A stretch of 64,000 bases of DNA from Bacillota bacterium. Lineage in GTDB: Bacteria > Bacillota > Clostridia > Christensenellales > Aristaeellaceae. Made by a program: the position numbers and the translations under genes. Location of the stretch: the NCBI GenBank assembly GCA_023416585.1, contig JAEZHM010000131.1, positions 62,001 through 126,000 on the forward strand. Direction: 5' to 3'. The notes below the pieces were generated by a model that was given only the letters and a program-made list of their open reading frames with translations, searched no databases and had not been told where the DNA came from. Of this stretch, positions 15,536 through 23,865 are shown in pieces. How positions within the stretch are numbered: the stretch's first letter is position 1; every line of letters begins with the position of its first letter.

Positions 15536-18500
15536 ATGACATCAAATGAAAAAGAGTCACTGATAAAAAAGATTAGAGAAGAATTGCATAATAGCGATAC
15601 CATTCTTTTTTTAGGTTCGGGTATTTCAGTTTGGGCTGGTCTACCAAATTGGAGTGGTATGATTGAAGAATTAGCTTGCTTTGTGGAAAAGGCGGGTGGT
15701 GATTCTCTTCCGATCCGGAGGGAGAATTCATCGCCATTACTTGCTGCCAGCTATGGCGCAGAGCAATTGAGCGATCAAGATTTTAGAAGTTTTATCAGAA
15801 GTACGTGCAGGGTTGGGCATGCAGAACCACACAAGATTCACAGGATGATTGCTGGTTTAACGCCTACCAGTTTCATTACAACGAATTATGATCATCTGCT
15901 GGAAGAAGCATTACATTTAACTCGTCCATATGAACAATTTCAAAAAATCACAAATCGTCAATCCATTGATTGCCATGCTATCATGCATGCAACCTCCCGG
16001 AATTTTGTGCTAAAGCTGCATGGAGACATAGATGATGCGGAGAGTATCATACTAACTTCTGAACAGTATAACAAGCTATATAGTGAACGATCATATGCAA
16101 TTCGGGCACTTGAGATATTCCTCTCTTCGCGTACTATTGTGTTTTTAGGTTACAGTTTACGTGATCCGGATTTTTTGCATGCGATTCAAGCATTAGCACA
16201 AATTTATCAAAGGAATAATCGTATAACTCATTATGCCATAATGCCTGATGTAACTGATACTGAGAGGGAGTATTGGTGGAAAAATTATGGAATAAAAGTT
16301 CTACCATTTTATACGGAAGTTATAAATGGCAGCATCAATTATGGTGGTATTTTTCCTCTGCTGGAATCATTAGAAGTGCTACAAAAGATTGATATCAAAG
16401 CTGGCTCGAAAAAAAATGCTTGTCCTCCTACAACTGTAAAGCGTAGAAATACAAAACATATAGAACTGGATGATACAAAACAATTAGCATTAATTCGCTA
16501 TGCTTCTGCATTTATACTACGAATAGAATCTCCAAGTAACATGGTCTACCCACTCTCGGCGCTTTTAAAATCTTCAGATAAAGGCTTTTTCTATTGTGGA
16601 AGTATCGATAAAATATTTGAGGAAAGCACGGTAAATTTTGTTTTAACAGGTAGCCCAGGTGCGGGAAAGTCATTTTCACTAAAGAGATATTGCTGTACAC
16701 TTGCCTACAAACTTCGGAATTGGGGGCTAGACGAAAGGCACGATCCGAATGCTTATCTCGTTCCCATTTATATTGATTTGAAATATTACGATGGAAATAT
16801 AAAAAAGCAGATTGATAATATGTTTTCTAGCGATATTTCGGCCGATTCTATTATTGGTTCGGGGAAAGCAGTACTTATATTTGACTCTTTCAACGAAGTT
16901 AGTCAAAAGTATCTGGATAACGGTATCTGCCTAAAAGAATTGCAGGAATATCTTGGACAGAAAAGTAGAGTCATTATTGGCGCAAGATTTGATGACCCAT
17001 TTATGGGGTTAAATCTTCATTCTTATAAACTAATGGAAATTGAACATGATTTTATTGAGGACTATCTGGAACAGCAAGCAATTCTTCCTGCTAATGATAT
17101 TCCGGAAGAGATTGTTTCTTTATTACAAAAACCGTTATTTTTTCGACTATTACAAGAGACAAAAATTACCATAAATGAAGGCGCTAACGCAAAAAGTCTA
17201 TACACATCATACTTTATGTATCTGAGTAATTCTTTTGAAAAAGAATTTGGATATTATTTTGATTTTTTTAGTCCATTTAAGGAACTTGCATACCAAACCA
17301 TTGAATCAGGGCAGGAAACATTTTCTCTTGCCAGTATTATTGCAAAACTAAAAAAGCAGTTTGGGAAAAACAAATGTCCAGAATCTAAAATTCAAACAAT
17401 AGTAAATTGGCTCGCCGAGAAACAGAACTTCATATCACCTGCAACAAAAAAGCAACTTTCGTTTTTCCATCAATCAGTTACAGAGTATTTAGCTGCTTCT
17501 GTATTAGCGGATAATTATATTGAAGATTCTACCAAGATTGAGCGATATCTCAAATATACCAGATGGGATCCTATTCTCCTTTATGCAACTGAATTTTTAC
17601 AAGATTCAGTAGCAACTGAATACGTCAAATCTATTTTTAAAATCGATAGTATTGTTGCTATTCGAGCTTGCAGCTATCTGGATTCTGATTCAGAATACAT
17701 TATTTCGATGATACTTGCATACTTGCTAGAGGTGTCTAAGACACAAGATATAGATTATTTCCTGGATATTGAGGAAGATGCGAAGCAATTGCCTGTAACC
17801 ATTAGCCACACCATATTGCTTCGTATGCTATTACAAATGCACGATATATATGGCGGTTTGGCTGCTCACTTATTGTATCGCTTATTTGGAAATAATATAA
17901 AAGATGAATTAATTCAAGAAATGTTTGATAATATTAAAGATTTTAATTATCTGCAAGAACTCGGAAGTATATTGGCTAAGCATATGACTTTAGAAGAATA
18001 TAATGCTATAATCAAAAGATTATCAAATGTTTTATATGTTGAAGAGAAAGATATGGAAGCAGCATCTACAGGATTTTGTAATATGGCTAATGAGTTGCCT
18101 ATACAAGACATTATTAAACTGTATCAACCATTTTCTGATTTGAATATCATTCAGCGTAATATTTTATGCGAAATATTGTATAGTGACAGTTCTCATATTG
18201 CTTTTAGAACTGGTATAGAGATGGTCAAATTAGGTTTTAAGGAGGCTGTTTTTCCCTTATACATAATGTTAAAACATGAATATAGTAAATTTTCTTATGA
18301 TATAGATGATATAAATCCATCTATTCTTCCATCCCTTGAGATTATGGTGCAACAAGATGAGGAGAGAAGATGGTGTATAATGTTAATTAAAAATCTTAGT
18401 AATATGAGCCTATCTATTCGAAAAGCGATAAATTCCAGAATAGTAGATTGTGATGGAATTTTAAAGCTCGTATATCTTTACGCTGCTGAAAGTGAAAAGG

Positions 18501-19141
18501 AGTTTATCTTACTTTATATTCAGTTTCTAGAAAAGGGGATGCTCACAAGTGACATAATTTCTGGACTAGACGAAATTGATCTGCATAAGTTTGGAGACTT
18601 AATAATAAAAAAAATGATCTGGCATAGGGATTTTAGTCTTTTGGTTGATTTTCTTGATGAACATACTTATCAGAATCGCAATAACTATGTTGTATCTTTC
18701 TTGTTAGCAATCTGCCTTGTTAATTTAGCTTCAACAGATATCATATTATCTGATGCTTATGGTGCGATACGCATTGGTGATTTTCTAGCCAATCACATGG
18801 ATAAGGAAGTTGAAAATAGCCTGATTGAGTATTTTCATACCGCACCAGATGTGCAAAGGAGATTTCTCGCCTATTGTGTCTTCAAAGATTTTAGGGGATT
18901 GAAGCTAGAACAATTTACGCCATATGATATAGATTTTCTAGTGGATGATTTGAGGAATTTTGAATATGCAAGACCTTTGTTTGAAAATGGGATGCTGCTA
19001 TCAAGTATAGCGACTGAAACATTTGTGGAGAAGCGCTTACTTCCTTTGTTATCCGAAAAAAATAATATTCTTCAAGCTAATTTAAAGATGTTGCTACCAC
19101 AAATTGGGAGAGAACATAGCAGGAGATATATTAATAGGTAA
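15536..19141 (+). CDS. SIR2-NACHT (STAND NTPase) protein, probable antiphage defence NADase
   Basis: A 1201-residue protein. Residues about 20-270 form a SIR2-like domain: FLGSGISVWAGLPNW, TTNYD (Asn117), LKLHGD (His162) and FLGYSLRDPDF; Asn117 and His162 match the NAD-cleaving pair of defence SIR2 domains. A NACHT-type ATPase follows, with Walker A GSPGAGKS (372-379) and Walker B AVLIFDSFNE (Asp450). Further on, FFHQSVTEYLAA is the conserved NACHT-associated helical motif. About 500 C-terminal residues are helical and probably act as the sensor. By analogy with SIR2-STAND systems (Avs5-type, bacterial NACHT proteins), sensing of a phage product would trigger oligomerisation and NAD depletion. 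The gene is far more AT-rich than its neighbours (10 to 19 G/C per 60-base line where counted, against 34 at 12001) and stands alone. Confidence 0.88.
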   Translation: MTSNEKESLIKKIREELHNSDTILFLGSGISVWAGLPNWSGMIEELACFVEKAGGDSLPIRRENSSPLLAASYGAEQLSDQDFRSFIRSTCRVGHAEPHKIHRMIAGLTPTSFITTNYDHLLEEALHLTRPYEQFQKITNRQSIDCHAIMHATSRNFVLKLHGDIDDAESIILTSEQYNKLYSERSYAIRALEIFLSSRTIVFLGYSLRDPDFLHAIQALAQIYQRNNRITHYAIMPDVTDTEREYWWKNYGIKVLPFYTEVINGSINYGGIFPLLESLEVLQKIDIKAGSKKNACPPTTVKRRNTKHIELDDTKQLALIRYASAFILRIESPSNMVYPLSALLKSSDKGFFYCGSIDKIFEESTVNFVLTGSPGAGKSFSLKRYCCTLAYKLRNWGLDERHDPNAYLVPIYIDLKYYDGNIKKQIDNMFSSDISADSIIGSGKAVLIFDSFNEVSQKYLDNGICLKELQEYLGQKSRVIIGARFDDPFMGLNLHSYKLMEIEHDFIEDYLEQQAILPANDIPEEIVSLLQKPLFFRLLQETKITINEGANAKSLYTSYFMYLSNSFEKEFGYYFDFFSPFKELAYQTIESGQETFSLASIIAKLKKQFGKNKCPESKIQTIVNWLAEKQNFISPATKKQLSFFHQSVTEYLAASVLADNYIEDSTKIERYLKYTRWDPILLYATEFLQDSVATEYVKSIFKIDSIVAIRACSYLDSDSEYIISMILAYLLEVSKTQDIDYFLDIEEDAKQLPVTISHTILLRMLLQMHDIYGGLAAHLLYRLFGNNIKDELIQEMFDNIKDFNYLQELGSILAKHMTLEEYNAIIKRLSNVLYVEEKDMEAASTGFCNMANELPIQDIIKLYQPFSDLNIIQRNILCEILYSDSSHIAFRTGIEMVKLGFKEAVFPLYIMLKHEYSKFSYDIDDINPSILPSLEIMVQQDEERRWCIMLIKNLSNMSLSIRKAINSRIVDCDGILKLVYLYAAESEKEFILLYIQFLEKGMLTSDIISGLDEIDLHKFGDLIIKKMIWHRDFSLLVDFLDEHTYQNRNNYVVSFLLAICLVNLASTDIILSDAYGAIRIGDFLANHMDKEVENSLIEYFHTAPDVQRRFLAYCVFKDFRGLKLEQFTPYDIDFLVDDLRNFEYARPLFENGMLLSSIATETFVEKRLLPLLSEKNNILQANLKMLLPQIGREHSRRYINR

Positions 19142-19178
19142 TAAAAAGGCATCCTCCATGTATTTCACTTTCCCTCTG

Positions 19179-19206
19179 TTGCAATTCGCTTTAAATGGGG
19201 TATAAT
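19179..19206 (+). promoter_or_regulatory. Promoter for the fucosidase
   Basis: TTGCAA (19179-19184) and TATAAT (19201-19206) with a 16-bp spacer. An in-frame ATG at 19205 lies inside the -10 box, so translation must start at 19235. Confidence 0.75.
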
Positions 19207-19234
19207 GGAAAAAAGCATTCTGCGGAGGATTCAT

Positions 19235-20710
19235 ATGAATAGGCTTGAGAAACTTCAAGAGATCCGGCGTGTCATTGACGGCGGCCCCTTTCATGACGAC
19301 TGGGATTCACTGGGCCGGCATTGTCTGGCGGATTGGTATCCAAAGGCGAAGTTCGGCATTTTCATTCACTGGGGTGCGTACTCTGTGCCGGCGTTCGCCA
19401 ACGAATGGTATCCGCGGAATATGTACATACAGGGTTCACCTGAGTACGAGCAACATGTGAAAACCTACGGGCCTCACAAACAGTTTGGCTATAAGGATTT
19501 CATTCCGCTCTTCAAGGCAGAAAAGTTCAATGCGGATGCTTGGGCGGATCTGTTTCAAAAATCCGGCGCCAGGTATGTGACGCCGGTGGCGGAACACCAT
19601 GACGGGTTCCAAATGTACAAGAGCAGCCTCTCACACTGGAACGCCTTTGAAATGGGCCCGAAAAGGAATGTTCTGAAGGAATTGTACGACGCCTTGGAAA
19701 AGAGGGGGATCACACCCTGCGCTTCTTCCCACCGGATAGAGCATTGGTTTTTTATGAGCCATGGCAAGGAGTTTGACAGCGATATCAAGGAGCCGCTGAC
19801 CAGTGACGATCTGTATTGGCCCGCCATGAAGGAAGCGGCCAATCTGCATGATATCCACAGCAAGCCCACCCCTACGAAGGAGTTTTTGGAGGACTGGCTG
19901 CTGCGCTTAAGTGAGCTTGTGGACAACTACCGTCCCCGGATGCTGTACTTCGATTGGTGGGTGCAGCATGAGGCCGTGCGGCCCTATATGAGGCAGTTTG
20001 CCGCATACTATTACAACAGGGCATCACAGTGGGGAATCCAGGTAGCCATCACCTACAAGCACGACGCCATCCCCATGGGCTGTGCGGTTCTGGATGTGGA
20101 GCGCGGGCAGTTTTCCGAGGCCAAGCCATTCTTCTGGCAGTCGGACACGGCGCTGGCGAAAAACTCCTGGGGGTATACGGAAAATAACGAGTATAAGAAG
20201 GCCGGCGATATTTTGCGGGACCTTTGCGATATCGTCAGCAAGAATGGCGCCATGATGCTCAACGTTGGCCCCAAGGCTGACGGGACGATCCCTGCGGAGG
20301 ACGAAGCGCTTCTATTGGAAATCGGGGATTGGATGCGGCAAAATGGCGAAGCGATTTACGATACAAAGCCCTGGCGCATCTTTGGCGAAGGCCCCACCAG
20401 GGTGGAGGAAGGGCAATTCACCGACGGGGTGGACAAGGGCTTTACGGCAGAGGACATCCGCTTTACTTCTAAGGGTGGAAGCCTGTATGCGATTTTGATG
20501 AAGCGGCCCAAGGATGGAAAGGCGTGCATCCGTTCCCTGGGCATCGCCGATGCATCCCACAAGCCTCATTTTCATGGCATCATCAGGGAGGTAACGCAAC
20601 CGGGCGAAAAAAAGCCTCTTGTCTGGGAGCGGAAAGAGGAAGGCCTGCTTGTAAGCATAGAGCCGGGGGAGAGCGATTTGCCCGCGGTTATCAAAATCAC
20701 CTTGGAATGA
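19235..20710 (+). CDS. GH29 alpha-L-fucosidase
   Basis: A 491-residue enzyme. The N-terminal half is the GH29 barrel: FGIFIHWGAYSVPAFANEWY, AEHHDGFQMYKS and MLYFDWW, whose aspartate (Asp240) is the expected nucleophile. LNVGPKADGTIP and a small C-terminal beta domain follow. No signal peptide, so it acts on imported fucosides. ATG at 19235 has GCGGAGG upstream. It is separated from the GH112 gene by about 6 kb containing repeats and the SIR2-NACHT gene. With the mannosidases and the phosphorylase it makes sense as part of host N- and O-glycan breakdown. It has its own promoter and terminator. Confidence 0.95.
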   Translation: MNRLEKLQEIRRVIDGGPFHDDWDSLGRHCLADWYPKAKFGIFIHWGAYSVPAFANEWYPRNMYIQGSPEYEQHVKTYGPHKQFGYKDFIPLFKAEKFNADAWADLFQKSGARYVTPVAEHHDGFQMYKSSLSHWNAFEMGPKRNVLKELYDALEKRGITPCASSHRIEHWFFMSHGKEFDSDIKEPLTSDDLYWPAMKEAANLHDIHSKPTPTKEFLEDWLLRLSELVDNYRPRMLYFDWWVQHEAVRPYMRQFAAYYYNRASQWGIQVAITYKHDAIPMGCAVLDVERGQFSEAKPFFWQSDTALAKNSWGYTENNEYKKAGDILRDLCDIVSKNGAMMLNVGPKADGTIPAEDEALLLEIGDWMRQNGEAIYDTKPWRIFGEGPTRVEEGQFTDGVDKGFTAEDIRFTSKGGSLYAILMKRPKDGKACIRSLGIADASHKPHFHGIIREVTQPGEKKPLVWERKEEGLLVSIEPGESDLPAVIKITLE

Positions 20711-20742
20711 GCACATCATTAGCCCTGGTGATATCATCCTGC

Positions 20743-20770
20743 GGGCTCCCTTGACAGGGAGCCCTATTTG
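20743..20770 (+). terminator. Terminator after the fucosidase
   Basis: GGGCTCCC (20743-20750), a TTGACA loop and GGGAGCCC (20757-20764), followed by TATTTGTG. Confidence 0.75.
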
Positions 20771-20899
20771 TGCTACCGTGCAGACTGGATAGGCGTTTGG
20801 CCGGATTTTCCTTATAAGCCGGTCAGCTGCATATCCTGATGGATGGAGTGGAATGGATTTAATGCTCTGAATATTTTTTGCCTGAAGGAGGCTTTCTCT

Positions 20900-21739
20900 A
20901 TGCCTGATAATTGCACTTCCGATTGCTCCGCCTGCCAGAAGGATTGCGCGTCCAGAAAAAATACGAAAGCAAGTTTCCAGGAAAAACCTCACGACTTGAG
21001 CCACGTCAAAAAGGTGATCGGCGTTGTAAGCGGCAAGGGCGGGGTAGGCAAATCCATGGTCACTTCGCTTCTGGCGGTAACGCTCCGGCGTATGGGGTTT
21101 AAGACTGCCATCCTGGACGCCGACATTACGGGACCATCTATCCCCCGTGCCTTTGGGATTACGGATAAGGCTACGGGCAGCGATGTTGGGCTGTTCCCTG
21201 TCGCAAGCCAGACAGGCATCCCCGTGATGTCGCTAAACCTTTTACTGGACAGCGATACGGAGCCTGTGGTGTGGCGCGGCCCCATTATTGCAGGTACGGT
21301 AAAGCAGTTCTGGACGGACGTCATATGGGGCGACGTCGACTTTATGTTTGTGGATATGCCGCCGGGAACGGGGGATGTGCCGCTTACCGTGTTCCAGTCG
21401 CTGCCGGTGGACGGTATTGTGCTTGTGACCACGCCCCAGGAATTGGTGACCATGATCGTGGAGAAGGCTGCCTACATGGCGGATAAGATGCAGGTGCCCG
21501 TCCTGGCGCTGGTGGAGAACATGAGCTATGTTCTTTGCCCCGACTGTGGTAGGGAGATCCGGGTGTTCGGCGACAGCCATGGAGAAGAAACAGCCAAAAA
21601 GCACCGCATTGAGATCTTCGACCGCCTTCCCATTGACCCTGCCCTTTCCGCCGCCTGCGATCAGGGCCGCATTGAATGGGCGCAGGGAGACTATTTAAAG
21701 CTTGTGGCAGGGAAGATTGCTGCGATGGGGAAGAACTGA
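20900..21739 (+). CDS. Mrp/NBP35-type P-loop ATPase, Fe-S cluster carrier
   Basis: A 279-residue protein of the Mrp/NBP35 family, which binds and transfers iron-sulfur clusters. It has an N-terminal cysteine set C5-x3-C9-x2-C12-x3-C16, a deviant Walker A SGKGGVGKS (44-52), FVDMPPGTGD as switch/Walker B, and the C-terminal CPDC pair (Cys213, Cys216) that binds the bridging cluster in the dimer. The N-terminal ferredoxin-like cysteines are the NBP35-style variant, common in Clostridia. AAGGAGG is eight bases before ATG 20900. It is followed by the separately controlled mntP gene. Confidence 0.93.
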   Translation: MPDNCTSDCSACQKDCASRKNTKASFQEKPHDLSHVKKVIGVVSGKGGVGKSMVTSLLAVTLRRMGFKTAILDADITGPSIPRAFGITDKATGSDVGLFPVASQTGIPVMSLNLLLDSDTEPVVWRGPIIAGTVKQFWTDVIWGDVDFMFVDMPPGTGDVPLTVFQSLPVDGIVLVTTPQELVTMIVEKAAYMADKMQVPVLALVENMSYVLCPDCGREIRVFGDSHGEETAKKHRIEIFDRLPIDPALSAACDQGRIEWAQGDYLKLVAGKIAAMGKN

Positions 21740-21778
21740 CATTATTATACCGGCCACTCCTTGCGCTTTGCCAAGACA

Positions 21779-21807
21779 TTGACACAGTCAGCCTGCCATG
21801 TTATACT
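21779..21807 (+). promoter_or_regulatory. Promoter of mntP
   Basis: TTGACA (21779-21784), a 17-bp spacer and TATACT (21802-21807). Transcription would start near 21814, at the 5' edge of the riboswitch. Confidence 0.85.
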
Positions 21808-21811
21808 AACC

Positions 21812-21939
21812 CCTGTTCATGGGGGAGTAATTGGCGCGTTTGCGCGGCAAGTCAACATACTGGCAGCGAAGTAATGAATGCCTGGCTTGTCTGAAATAAT
21901 GAGACTCATGTACGGCCTTATGCTGTACATGGGTCTTTT
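21812..21939 (+). ncRNA. yybP-ykoY manganese riboswitch with terminator
   Basis: The conserved parts of the Mn2+ aptamer are present in order: GGGGGAGTA (21821-21829), GTCAACA (21851-21857) and AATGAGAC (21898-21905). The downstream gene is the Mn2+ exporter mntP, the classic target. The terminator stem pairs CATGTAC (21907-21913) with GTACATG (21924-21930) and is followed by GGTCTTTTT. The same CATGTAC can instead pair with GTTCATG at the 5' end to close the aptamer's P1 helix, so metal binding should prevent termination and switch the gene on. Confidence 0.9.
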
Positions 21940-21978
21940 TGTATGGCGGCGCGATCAACTGTTTGGGGAGTGTCACGA

Positions 21979-22545
21979 ATGGGTTTTGTGGAATTATTCC
22001 TGCTGGCGGTGGGCCTTTCGATGGATGCTTTCGCGGTAGCGCTGTGCAAGGGGCTGTGCATGCAGCGGCTGGACAAGCGCCAGGCCACTTTGATCGCATC
22101 CTTCTTTGGCGGATTCCAGGCGCTGATGCCAGTGATCGGCTGGTTTCTGGGAACGCAGTTTGAACGTTATATCACGCCCATTGACCACTGGATCGCTTTC
22201 GTGCTTCTTGCCCTTATCGGCATAAACATGCTGAAAGAAGCCTTTTCCAAGGAGCAGGAAGAGGTGGACTGCACAATAAAGCAGGACATCAAGGGCCTCT
22301 TGCTGCTGGCCATCGCCACCAGCATCGACGCGCTGGCGGTGGGCATCACCTTCGCCTTCCTGCAAGTAAAAGTACTCCCGGCGGTATTGCTTATTGGCTG
22401 CACCACATTTGTTTTATCATATATCGGCGTGTGGGCAGGCAACCGCTTTGGCTTGAAATATCAAAAAAAGGCCCAGATGGCAGGCGGAGCGGTGCTCATC
22501 CTGATGGGCCTGAAAATACTGCTGGATCATTTAAACGTGCTGTAA
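21979..22545 (+). CDS. mntP: Manganese efflux pump MntP
   Basis: A 188-residue membrane protein with six hydrophobic segments. The two repeated family motifs are clear: AVGLSMDAFAVALCKGL near the N-terminus and ATSIDALAVGITFAF near residue 110; their aspartates are needed for Mn2+ transport in this family. It exports Mn2+ when the metal is in excess, which agrees with the riboswitch in front. GGGGAG (21965-21970) precedes ATG 21979. Its stop codon directly abuts the stop of the convergent DUF3298 gene. Confidence 0.95.
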   Translation: MGFVELFLLAVGLSMDAFAVALCKGLCMQRLDKRQATLIASFFGGFQALMPVIGWFLGTQFERYITPIDHWIAFVLLALIGINMLKEAFSKEQEEVDCTIKQDIKGLLLLAIATSIDALAVGITFAFLQVKVLPAVLLIGCTTFVLSYIGVWAGNRFGLKYQKKAQMAGGAVLILMGLKILLDHLNVL

Positions 22546-23232
22546 TCAAAAACTGCAGCTTGGTGGATTTTTCACAACTTTGTAGGGGATGGTAAATTCC
22601 ACAATGCCTGTGGAATAAGGCGCGATGTCGTAGTGCTGGTAGTATATTTTAAGTCCGCAGGGTGATAGATAGAAGCTTTGGGGATTGAACATTTCCACAA
22701 TAAGCTGTCGGTAATTTTCAAAATAGATGGGCTCCTCCGCATAATTTTTATCAGCCTGCTTTAGGATCAATCCCAATAGCAACGACTGGTAATTGAAACC
22801 AGGCGGGAAGAAACTGCTCAGTGGCACCACCATGCCGGTGCGCAGGTTCCAGGTGTCGGAGTAGCGCAACGTATTGGGATGCGCACCGCCCGTGTACTCA
22901 AATTGATCCCGGTACATGCTCAAAAAGCAATCCTGGTTGTAGGTTACCTTGTAGTAAAGCCCCGCTTGGAAGGCATTGAAGGGAAAGCCCTCCTCCTTGG
23001 AATATTGATAAGTCTCCACAGCGTTTTCATACAATGTGGTGGAGGCATAGGCATTCAGTTCATCCACCTGCGTCTGAATGCGGTTGTTGATGACCGCTTC
23101 CACAGGGCCGCCGCCAGGCAGCCTTACCGTAAAAAAGTGATTTTCTACAGTGAGTACCAGGACATCCTCGTATGTAAAATCCTGCTTTTGTACCCGTGGA
23201 ACAATGGTGGCGCTCATGTTTTGAGTTGGCAT
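22546..23232 (-). CDS. DUF3298-domain protein
   Basis: A 228-residue protein whose C-terminal half matches DUF3298: FEYTGGAHPNTLRYSDTWNL, then PLSSFFPPG and FYLSPCGLKIYYQHYDIAPY. This domain is common in RsiV-like anti-sigma proteins and in PdaC-type deacetylases, where it lies outside the cell. Here there is no signal peptide or membrane segment and no partner gene, so its location and role are unknown. AAGGAGGG touches the first in-frame ATG (23238), so the ATG at 23232, with six bases of spacing, is preferred. Confidence 0.75.
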   Translation of the reverse strand: MPTQNMSATIVPRVQKQDFTYEDVLVLTVENHFFTVRLPGGGPVEAVINNRIQTQVDELNAYASTTLYENAVETYQYSKEEGFPFNAFQAGLYYKVTYNQDCFLSMYRDQFEYTGGAHPNTLRYSDTWNLRTGMVVPLSSFFPPGFNYQSLLLGLILKQADKNYAEEPIYFENYRQLIVEMFNPQSFYLSPCGLKIYYQHYDIAPYSTGIVEFTIPYKVVKNPPSCSF

Positions 23233-23312
23233 GTTCATCCCTCCTTAAGCCAGCGTATGTAAGAAGGGAGGATTGGTGACAGGTGAGAGTTTGCCTCAAG
23301 CCCTACGATCAC

Positions 23313-23339
23313 CGTGCCCCCGGTAACCCCGGGGGCACG
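23313..23339. terminator. GC-rich hairpin between two minus-strand genes
   Basis: A perfect 11-bp stem CGTGCCCCCGG/CCGGGGGCACG with a 5-base loop, in the gap between the 114-residue membrane protein gene and the DUF3298 gene. There is no clear T-run on either strand. Confidence 0.5.
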
Positions 23340-23366
23340 TATCATAAATAAGCTGCTTTTCCGGCA

Positions 23367-23711
23367 TTATTCTTTATCGCAAAGGTTTGTGTCGATCTCC
23401 ATCGCGCGCGTTCCTAAATGTTGATCCAGCCGTTTATGGGCCGATTTTACCGATTCTTCCACCCGGGTTACGCGCTCAGAAAGGAGAGATAAATTATCCG
23501 CCATATGGTGCTGTTCTCTTTTGATGTCGTCAATGCCATCTTTGATATAATTAATATCCACCTTGAGGGTGGCTTCCACGGAAGCATCCGAGGCGATGTC
23601 CTGCTTATGGGCGCGCCTGTAGGCGATGGTGCCTAATATAATGCTGGCCACAACGCCCACCGCCCCCAGGATTCCCCCCAGGATGCCGACGATCAAACCT
23701 GTTTGCTCCAT
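23367..23711 (-). CDS. Small membrane coiled-coil protein (XhlA-like layout)
   Basis: A 114-residue protein with an N-terminal glycine-rich membrane segment (TGLIVGILGGILGAVGVVAS), a charged stretch and a heptad-rich coiled coil (LSLLSERVTRVEESVKSAHK). The coiled-coil plus membrane anchor recalls phage XhlA-type holin accessories, although there the anchor is C-terminal and no phage genes are near. An unassigned bacterial membrane protein is equally possible. AAGGTG precedes ATG 23711. Codon use looks like that of its neighbours. Confidence 0.6.
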   Translation of the reverse strand: MEQTGLIVGILGGILGAVGVVASIILGTIAYRRAHKQDIASDASVEATLKVDINYIKDGIDDIKREQHHMADNLSLLSERVTRVEESVKSAHKRLDQHLGTRAMEIDTNLCDKE

Positions 23712-23824
23712 TCGCAACACCTTTTCTTTTGGTAGAACTGAACAGCGCGGTGATTTTTTTGAACTGCGCCTCCATAGTAGATTATGTGGAGCGCCGTTAT
23801 GCGGTGCGGACGGCTAAAGGGTAG

Positions 23825-23847
23825 AAAAAAAGCGGGCCCTTGCCCGC
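23825..23847 (-). terminator. Terminator of the tlpA-ccdA operon
   Basis: On the minus strand, GCGGG (23843-23847), a 6-base loop and CCCGC (23832-23836) are followed by seven T. It closes the operon that starts at 25177. Confidence 0.85.
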
Positions 23848-23865
23848 GTGGTAGTTGTTTCCTAT

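Noticed and set aside
23367..23711. Prophage remnant, from the XhlA-like coiled-coil protein
   Set aside because: No other phage gene, attachment site or composition change is nearby, and the anchor is at the opposite end from XhlA.
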